Source: Smithella sp. (lineage in GTDB: Bacteria > Desulfobacterota > Syntrophia > Syntrophales > Smithellaceae). Taken from it: a DNA stretch of 10,998 nt. This document shows positions 6,575 to 10,998 of the stretch, piece after piece (position 1 is the first letter of the stretch; every line of letters begins with the position of its first letter). The stretch is taken from NCBI GenBank assembly GCA_012797505.1, contig JAAZOZ010000122.1, forward strand, positions 1 through 10,998. Reading direction: 5' to 3'. The notes below the pieces were generated by a model. The model saw nothing but the letters and a program-made list of their open reading frames with translations, was not told the origin of the DNA and ran no database searches. The position numbers were made by a program, and so were the translations under genes.

Positions 6575-8170
6575 GTGCTCCCCATGCGCTCTGAAACGAC
6601 ATTTCCCATGTCCCGGGCCGTCCTCAATGCCTATGCCGAAGGACAGGAAGACGAAACGCTGCTGCCTCTGGTTGGGGTCAACCAACAGCAGACCCCCCTG
6701 GGAAGAATCCAGCCGGGCGACTCGATCATCTTTTACAATATCCGCGGCGAACGCGAAATTGAATTGAGCCGCAGTTTCACGGAAGAAAACTTCCGGAAAT
6801 TCCCCGTCCACCCCGGGCTTCCCGTGCACTTCACCACCATGATCGAGTATTCGAAAGACCTGAACACCGGGGTCGCTTTTCCGCCCCGGGGCGTTCTTTC
6901 CGATACTTTAAGCGACATCATCGCGGCGCATGGACTGGCGCAGGCAAAGATAACGGAGGCGGAGAAAGCCGTCCATATCAGCTATTTTTTCAACGGGAAG
7001 AAAAGTGATCCGCTGCCGAAAGAAGAACGAATCGTTGTCCCGACGCGCAAGGACGTCAGGCTGTTCGATGAAGCGCCCGAAATGTCCATTGATGAAATTT
7101 CACGGGAGGCCGAAGCCAGAATTCAGGATCCCTCCCGCCGTTTCATCGTCGTCAATTTCCCGAATGTGGACGTCGTCGGCCACATTGAAAACGAACCGGC
7201 GATCCTCCGGGCGGTGGAGGCGGTGGACCGGCAAACCGGAGCGCTGGTGGACCAGGCGCTTCGTCAGAACATGGCCGTCATCGTCACCGCCGATCACGGC
7301 ACCGTGGAAAAATGGCTGTATCCGGACGGAGGCGTGGATACCGGACATACGGACAGCCCCGTGCCCTTCATTCTATTGCATCCGGAGCAAAAATTCTCTC
7401 TGAAATCCGAAGGAGAGCTGACCGACATCGCACCGACGATTCTGGATTTGATGGGCCTGCCCGTCCCCGCTTCCATGACCGGCTCGTCCCTGATTCAGAA
7501 AAAGCCTTCTCCGGTCGTCCCCGTTTCGCGTCTGCTCCTGCTCATTCTGGACGGCTGGGGCCTTTGTGAAAACACAAAGGGCAACCTGATCGCCTGCGCC
7601 CAAACGCCTGTGATGGACCGGCTGCTCCGCGATTGCCCTCACACGCGGCTGGCCGCCTCCGGACCGGCTGTGGGGCTTCCCGCCGGGACCGTGGGCAATT
7701 CCGAAGCGGGGCATCTGCACATCGGTGCAGGCCGGCGGATTTATTCCGACCGCCTGCTGATCGATCAGGCGATTGCCCGGAAGGAATTTCACCGAAACCC
7801 GGCTTTTTTGCGCGCCATGGAAAACGCCCGACAAAACAACCGCGCGCTGCACCTCATGGGCATCGTGTCTTTTTTCAGCTCACACGGATCCATCGAACAT
7901 CTGTTGGCCCTGATGGAAATGGCCAAACAGCAGGGCGTTTCCGAATTGTATATACACGCCATGCTGGGGCGGCGCGGCGAACAGGCCGAAAGCGGCGCCC
8001 GCTACATCCGGCAGGTGGAAGAAAAATGCCGGTCGCTGGGATTGGGACAGGTGGTGTCCGTGATCGGACGATACTGGTCGATGGATCGCGAAGAAAACTG
8101 GGACCGGATCGAAAAAACCTACCGGATGCTGGTTTACGGAGAAGGAACCCCGGTCCCCACGGAGGGATGA
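6575..8170 (+). CDS. Circularly permuted cofactor-independent phosphoglycerate mutase
   Basis: Related to GpmI, which interconverts 3- and 2-phosphoglycerate in glycolysis using two Mn(II) ions; length (531) is near the usual 510-515. The order of the halves is reversed. Residues 14-306 match the usual C-terminal half: AYAEGQEDE, DSIIFYNIRGER (lid arginines R57, R60), EAEK (K131), PEMS, NVDVVGH (D199, H203), VTADHG (D240, H241), GHTDSPVPF (H258) and PTILDLMGLP. A short linker (307-318) then leads into the usual N-terminal half: LILDGWG (D326), GNLIA, TVGNSEAGH (nucleophile S376), a His equivalent to H123 (H437), GRYWSMDRE (R499, R505) and the last lid helix, ending YGEG. Metal ligands and the phosphoserine site are all present. 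DGG before H437 and the Asp after R467 are lost. No good ribosome site precedes any start (GTG 6575, ATG 6584, ATG 6608); the start is uncertain. It overlaps the next gene. Whether it is the cell's mutase or has a shifted substrate is open. Confidence 0.88.
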   Translation: MLPMRSETTFPMSRAVLNAYAEGQEDETLLPLVGVNQQQTPLGRIQPGDSIIFYNIRGEREIELSRSFTEENFRKFPVHPGLPVHFTTMIEYSKDLNTGVAFPPRGVLSDTLSDIIAAHGLAQAKITEAEKAVHISYFFNGKKSDPLPKEERIVVPTRKDVRLFDEAPEMSIDEISREAEARIQDPSRRFIVVNFPNVDVVGHIENEPAILRAVEAVDRQTGALVDQALRQNMAVIVTADHGTVEKWLYPDGGVDTGHTDSPVPFILLHPEQKFSLKSEGELTDIAPTILDLMGLPVPASMTGSSLIQKKPSPVVPVSRLLLLILDGWGLCENTKGNLIACAQTPVMDRLLRDCPHTRLAASGPAVGLPAGTVGNSEAGHLHIGAGRRIYSDRLLIDQAIARKEFHRNPAFLRAMENARQNNRALHLMGIVSFFSSHGSIEHLLALMEMAKQQGVSELYIHAMLGRRGEQAESGARYIRQVEEKCRSLGLGQVVSVIGRYWSMDREENWDRIEKTYRMLVYGEGTPVPTEG

Positions 8171-8172
8171 TC

Positions 8173-8706
8173 GTGAAAACCACTGTGAATCAAACCGTCA
8201 TCGAACTCGTTTGCGGAGACATTACACAGGAGGAAACCGACGCCATCGTCAACGCCGCCAACAGCCGCCTGGCAGGCGGCGCAGGCGTGGACGGGGCGAT
8301 TCACCGCGCCGGCGGCCCCGCCATTATGGCCGAATGCCGCAAGATCGGAGGCTGCCCGACCGGCGAGGCCGTCATCACAACAGGCGGCAACCTCAAAGCC
8401 CGTTTTGTCATCCATACCGTCGGCCCCGTGTACCGCGGCGGAGGAAAAGGCGAAGCGGGCCTGCTGGCCTCGGCGTATCAAAACAGCCTGAACCTCGCCC
8501 GCAAAAAAGGCCTCGCCAGCCTATCCTTTCCGGCCATCAGCTGCGGGGTTTACGGATACCCCCTCCGGGAAGCCGCTTCCCTGGCGCTTTCAACCTGCGT
8601 CGCTTTCGCGAAAAACCATCCGGAGCTTCGGCACATCCGCCATGTTTTGTTCGATCAACGGACCTACGACATTTTCGCGCAGGAATTGAAAAAAATCACG
8701 CCGTGA
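8173..8706 (+). CDS. Macro-domain ADP-ribose/O-acetyl-ADP-ribose hydrolase
   Basis: A 177-residue stand-alone macro domain of the MacroD/YmdB type. The family binds ADP-ribose and hydrolyses O-acetyl-ADP-ribose or mono-ADP-ribosyl groups on acidic side chains. Motifs (numbered from the GTG): GDIT (15-18), DAIVNAANSRL with NAAN at 27-30, the loop GGAGVDGAIHRAGG (35-48; third Gly replaced by Ala), CPTGEAVITTGG, FVIHTVGPVY, and the phosphate loop FPAISCGVYGYP. GTG at 8173 is chosen because a strong GGAGGG site (8161-8166) sits 6 nt before it. The ATG at 8167 abuts that site and would have no spacer. The ribosome site lies in the last codons of the mutase gene, so the two are likely coupled. The substrate in this organism is unknown. 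Confidence 0.93.
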   Translation: MKTTVNQTVIELVCGDITQEETDAIVNAANSRLAGGAGVDGAIHRAGGPAIMAECRKIGGCPTGEAVITTGGNLKARFVIHTVGPVYRGGGKGEAGLLASAYQNSLNLARKKGLASLSFPAISCGVYGYPLREAASLALSTCVAFAKNHPELRHIRHVLFDQRTYDIFAQELKKITP

Positions 8707-8719
8707 AAGGTGCGCCTTC

Positions 8720-10714
8720 ATGAACGCCAAGCCGACTTACGAGGAACTGGAGCAAAAAGTCGCCCTGTTGTCCCGGAAAGTGAACGAGCAGCAGGCCATC
8801 GAAAATCAATACCGCAACCTGGTGGATTCCACCAGCGACTCCCTGTATCTGGTGGACGCCGACGGCCGCTATCTGTTCATCAATCACAACCACGCGCGGC
8901 GTCTGAAAATACAGCAAAACGACCTTGCCGGCCTTTCCTACAAGGACATTCACTCGCCCGAGCAAAACGCCAAATTCGAACGAAAGATCCAAGGCGTCTA
9001 TCAAACGGGCCTGTCCGATTCCGACGAGCACCACAGTTTGCGGGACGGCCGGTATTTTCTGCGCACCTTCAGCCCGGTGCGGGATTCCACCCACCCTGAA
9101 CGCGTCATTGCCGTGGCGGTGGTCTCCAAGGACATTACCCCCAGAAGGGAAGCCGAAGAAGCCCTGAGAAGATCCGAGGAGAAATACCGCCGGTTGATTG
9201 AATATTCCAGCGAGGCGATTTTTATCATCAGCGGCGGGAAAATCAGTTTTGCCAACAACCGCACGGAAAAGATGCTGGGATATCCGCTGGCCGATCTTCA
9301 GGCCATGCCTTTCCTGGAGCTGGTGATTGCCGAGGATCGCGATATGATCGACGAGCGTCAGCAAGCCGTTCTTCAGGAAAGCGAACCGTCGTTGAACAAC
9401 CGTTTCCGGATGGTCCGCCGGGACGAATCGACCATCTGGGTGGCCGCCAACAGTGTCCTGATGCGCTGGGAAAACGCTCCGGCGACGCTGAACTTCATGC
9501 GCGACATCACCCGGCAAAAGAAGGCGGAGGCCAAGCTGCTGCAGGCGCAGAAAATGGAATCCATCGGCACGCTGGCCGGAGGCATCGCGCATGATTTCAA
9601 CAACCTGCTCATGGGCATTCAGGGCCATGCCTCTCTGGCGCTTTTGAACCTTCACCCCGGTGATCCCAATTACGAACATATCCGGACCATCGAAACCCTG
9701 GTCGTCAGCGGCGCCGGTCTGACCAGGCAGCTGCTCGGCTTTGCCCGCGGCGGAAAGCATGAAGTCAAAAGCGTCGATCTGAACGACCTGATTCATCAGA
9801 CGTCCCGGACCATGGGCCGCACCAAAAAGGAAATCAACATTCATCACCACTTCGAAGACCCGCTCTGGATGACGGAAATCGATCCGGCGCAGATTGAGCA
9901 GGTGCTGGTGAATCTGTTCATCAACGCCTGGCAGGCCATGCCCGTCGGGGGGGATCTGCACCTGGAAACGAAGAACATGATCGTGGACGAAAATCGCTTC
10001 AAAGACTTCAGCGGCAAAGGCGGCCGCTATGTCAAGATCTCCGTGACGGACACCGGCGTCGGAATGGACGAGAAAACCCGGGAAAGAATTTTTGAGCCGT
10101 TTTTCACCACCCGGGAAATGGGGAGGGGCACCGGGCTGGGCCTGGCGTCCGTTTACGGCATCATTAAAAATCACAACGGCTTCATCAACGTCTATTCCGA
10201 AAAAGGGCAGGGCTCGACCTTCAATATTTATTTGCCGGCCTCGGCACACCAGTCCCAAAACCATCAATGTCCGGAAGAAGCGTCCGCCCCGGAGAGATCC
10301 TCCGACAGGGAAACGATCCTGGTCGTGGACGATGAAGCCATGGTTCTGGATGTGGCCGGCGAAATGCTGAGAACCTTGAACTACCGGGTAATCACCGTTC
10401 CCAACGGCGCCGCCGCGATTGACCTCTACCGGCGGGAGCAGGAGCGCGTTGATCTGGTCATTCTGGATATGGTCATGCCGGACATGAACGGGTCAGAGGT
10501 CTTCGACGCCATCCGGCGGATCAATCCGGGCGTCAGGGTTTTACTGTCCAGCGGCTACAGCCTGAACGGCCAGGCCGGCAAAATCATGGAACGCGGCTGC
10601 AGCGGCTTCATTCAGAAGCCTTTTTCGATAAGCGAACTGGCCGGAAAATTGCGGACGATTCTGGAACAGCCGTCCCCGCGGAAGAAGGCTCCGGCGTCTG
10701 GTTCCATGTCCTGA
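8720..10714 (+). CDS. Soluble PAS-PAS hybrid histidine kinase with C-terminal receiver
   Basis: A 664-residue cytoplasmic signalling protein with no membrane segment. Order of parts: N-terminal coiled coil (about 5-30), PAS 1 (about 31-140, ending SKDIT), a short linker helix, PAS 2 (about 155-265, ending MRDIT), HisKA (about 273-345) with phospho-acceptor H291 in GGIAHDFNNLL, and HATPase (about 388-507). The HATPase has an N box with N402 (INAWQAM), G1 DTGVGMD (444-450), F box EPFFTT and G2 GRGTGLGLA. A receiver domain (about 532-648) follows with D537/D538, phospho-acceptor D583, S610/S611 and K633. All catalytic residues are intact, so phosphotransfer from H291 to D583 is expected. The output partner is not in the window. 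ATG at 8720 has AAAGG about 9 nt upstream and lies 13 bp after the macro gene. The ligand is unknown; no haem or flavin signature was recognised. Confidence 0.94.
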   Translation: MNAKPTYEELEQKVALLSRKVNEQQAIENQYRNLVDSTSDSLYLVDADGRYLFINHNHARRLKIQQNDLAGLSYKDIHSPEQNAKFERKIQGVYQTGLSDSDEHHSLRDGRYFLRTFSPVRDSTHPERVIAVAVVSKDITPRREAEEALRRSEEKYRRLIEYSSEAIFIISGGKISFANNRTEKMLGYPLADLQAMPFLELVIAEDRDMIDERQQAVLQESEPSLNNRFRMVRRDESTIWVAANSVLMRWENAPATLNFMRDITRQKKAEAKLLQAQKMESIGTLAGGIAHDFNNLLMGIQGHASLALLNLHPGDPNYEHIRTIETLVVSGAGLTRQLLGFARGGKHEVKSVDLNDLIHQTSRTMGRTKKEINIHHHFEDPLWMTEIDPAQIEQVLVNLFINAWQAMPVGGDLHLETKNMIVDENRFKDFSGKGGRYVKISVTDTGVGMDEKTRERIFEPFFTTREMGRGTGLGLASVYGIIKNHNGFINVYSEKGQGSTFNIYLPASAHQSQNHQCPEEASAPERSSDRETILVVDDEAMVLDVAGEMLRTLNYRVITVPNGAAAIDLYRREQERVDLVILDMVMPDMNGSEVFDAIRRINPGVRVLLSSGYSLNGQAGKIMERGCSGFIQKPFSISELAGKLRTILEQPSPRKKAPASGSMS

Positions 10715-10768
10715 ACGGCATCCGGCGCGCGCCCCTGACGATGCCGCGTCAAAGGCAAGCAGAAAACG

Positions 10769-10998
10769 ATGAGAAAACATTTTAAGGGACATTTACAACC
10801 CGTGGGCGACATCCTCCTTGCCGCATTGAAGAAAAGAGGCCTGGCCGGCAAACTGGAGGAAAATTTCCTGTTCAAGCTGTGGCCCAAAGCGGTCGGCGCG
10901 AAAATCGCCTCGCAAACCTGCCCCGACGGATGGCGCGCGGGCACCCTCTTTGTAAAAACGACCTCCTCCGTCTGGGTGCAGCAGCTTCATTTCATGAA
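10769..10998 (+). CDS. DciA-like DUF721 protein, 5' part only
   Basis: The first 76 codons of a gene that runs off the right edge. The visible part has the DUF721 pattern. It opens MRKHFKGHLQPVGDILLAAL, then shows LFKLWPKAVGAKIASQTCP (W and VG as in the family's W-x-x-x-VG core), followed by WRAGTLFVKTTSSVWVQQLHFM (LFV...SSVW.QQL). DUF721 proteins include DciA, the ancestral loader or partner of the replicative helicase DnaB in bacteria without DnaC. The ATG at 10769 is the first start after an in-frame TGA at 10736-10738. AAAGG lies 13 nt upstream, rather far. The gene is separated from the kinase by 54 bp with no clear terminator, so it may belong to the same transcript. Confidence 0.82.
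   Translation, partial: MRKHFKGHLQPVGDILLAALKKRGLAGKLEENFLFKLWPKAVGAKIASQTCPDGWRAGTLFVKTTSSVWVQQLHFM

Noticed and set aside
6575..8170. Tandem remnant of two separate broken mutase genes
   Set aside because: The frame is uninterrupted, each half occurs once, the junction is a short plausible linker, and catalytic residues from both halves are preserved.
7633..8172. Long upstream extension of the macro-domain frame
   Set aside because: This part lies in another frame of the mutase gene, is Arg/Pro/Gly-rich, and has no macro-domain similarity. The macro domain begins at about 8173.
8696..10267. 523-codon open frame on the minus strand opposite the kinase gene
   Set aside because: It is antisense to a gene with intact PAS, kinase and receiver motifs. 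Its translation shows no recognisable domain and is rich in His/Gly/Val, as GC-rich shadows are.
10741..10785. Short ATG frame before the DciA-like gene
   Set aside because: It ends after 14 codons, overlaps the DciA-like start in another frame, and has no supporting signal.

Overview
The window is about 11 kb of GC-rich, tightly packed bacterial chromosome. It looks like ordinary housekeeping DNA with one very unusual gene. The gene content suggests a Gram-negative anaerobe of the old Deltaproteobacteria (Desulfobacterota, perhaps Syntrophales-like). The clues are a fused ispDF gene, a CarD/CdnL regulator, a pcm-nlpD pair, a soluble PAS/PAS hybrid histidine kinase, and a DciA-type helicase loader. 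This placement is inference from gene content and style, not from a marker gene.

Left part, minus strand (transcribed right to left from about 6.4 kb to 1). A small unrecognised helical protein (6026-6421) comes first. It is translationally coupled to pcm (protein-L-isoaspartate methyltransferase), which overlaps nlpD (a LysM/LytM lipoprotein with a degenerate peptidase site). After a gap with a good sigma-70-like promoter comes carD. After a second gap with a consensus -35 box comes a YacL-like membrane PIN/TRAM protein. An 81-135 bp palindromic repeat and a classical hairpin/U-tract terminator separate that gene from ispDF (bifunctional MEP-pathway enzyme). ispDF overlaps gltX (glutamyl-tRNA synthetase, cut off by the window's left edge) by 11 bp. 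The order carD / PIN-TRAM / ispD-ispF / gltX resembles the yacL-ispD-ispF-gltX order of Bacillus.

Right part, plus strand (from about 6.57 kb to the end). A divergent intergenic region with two identical 8-bp palindromes 22 bp apart precedes the most striking gene. This is a 531-codon cofactor-independent phosphoglycerate mutase whose two halves are in swapped order: the usual C-terminal half comes first and the usual N-terminal half second, in one uninterrupted frame. Nearly all catalytic residues of the family can be found, so it reads as a circularly permuted GpmI rather than debris. It runs into a macro-domain (ADP-ribose-type) hydrolase, then a soluble PAS-PAS-HisKA-HATPase-REC hybrid kinase. 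After 54 bp comes the start of a DciA/DUF721 gene, cut by the right edge.

No tRNA, rRNA, CRISPR array or transposase was seen. No intergenic stretch exceeds 300 bp.
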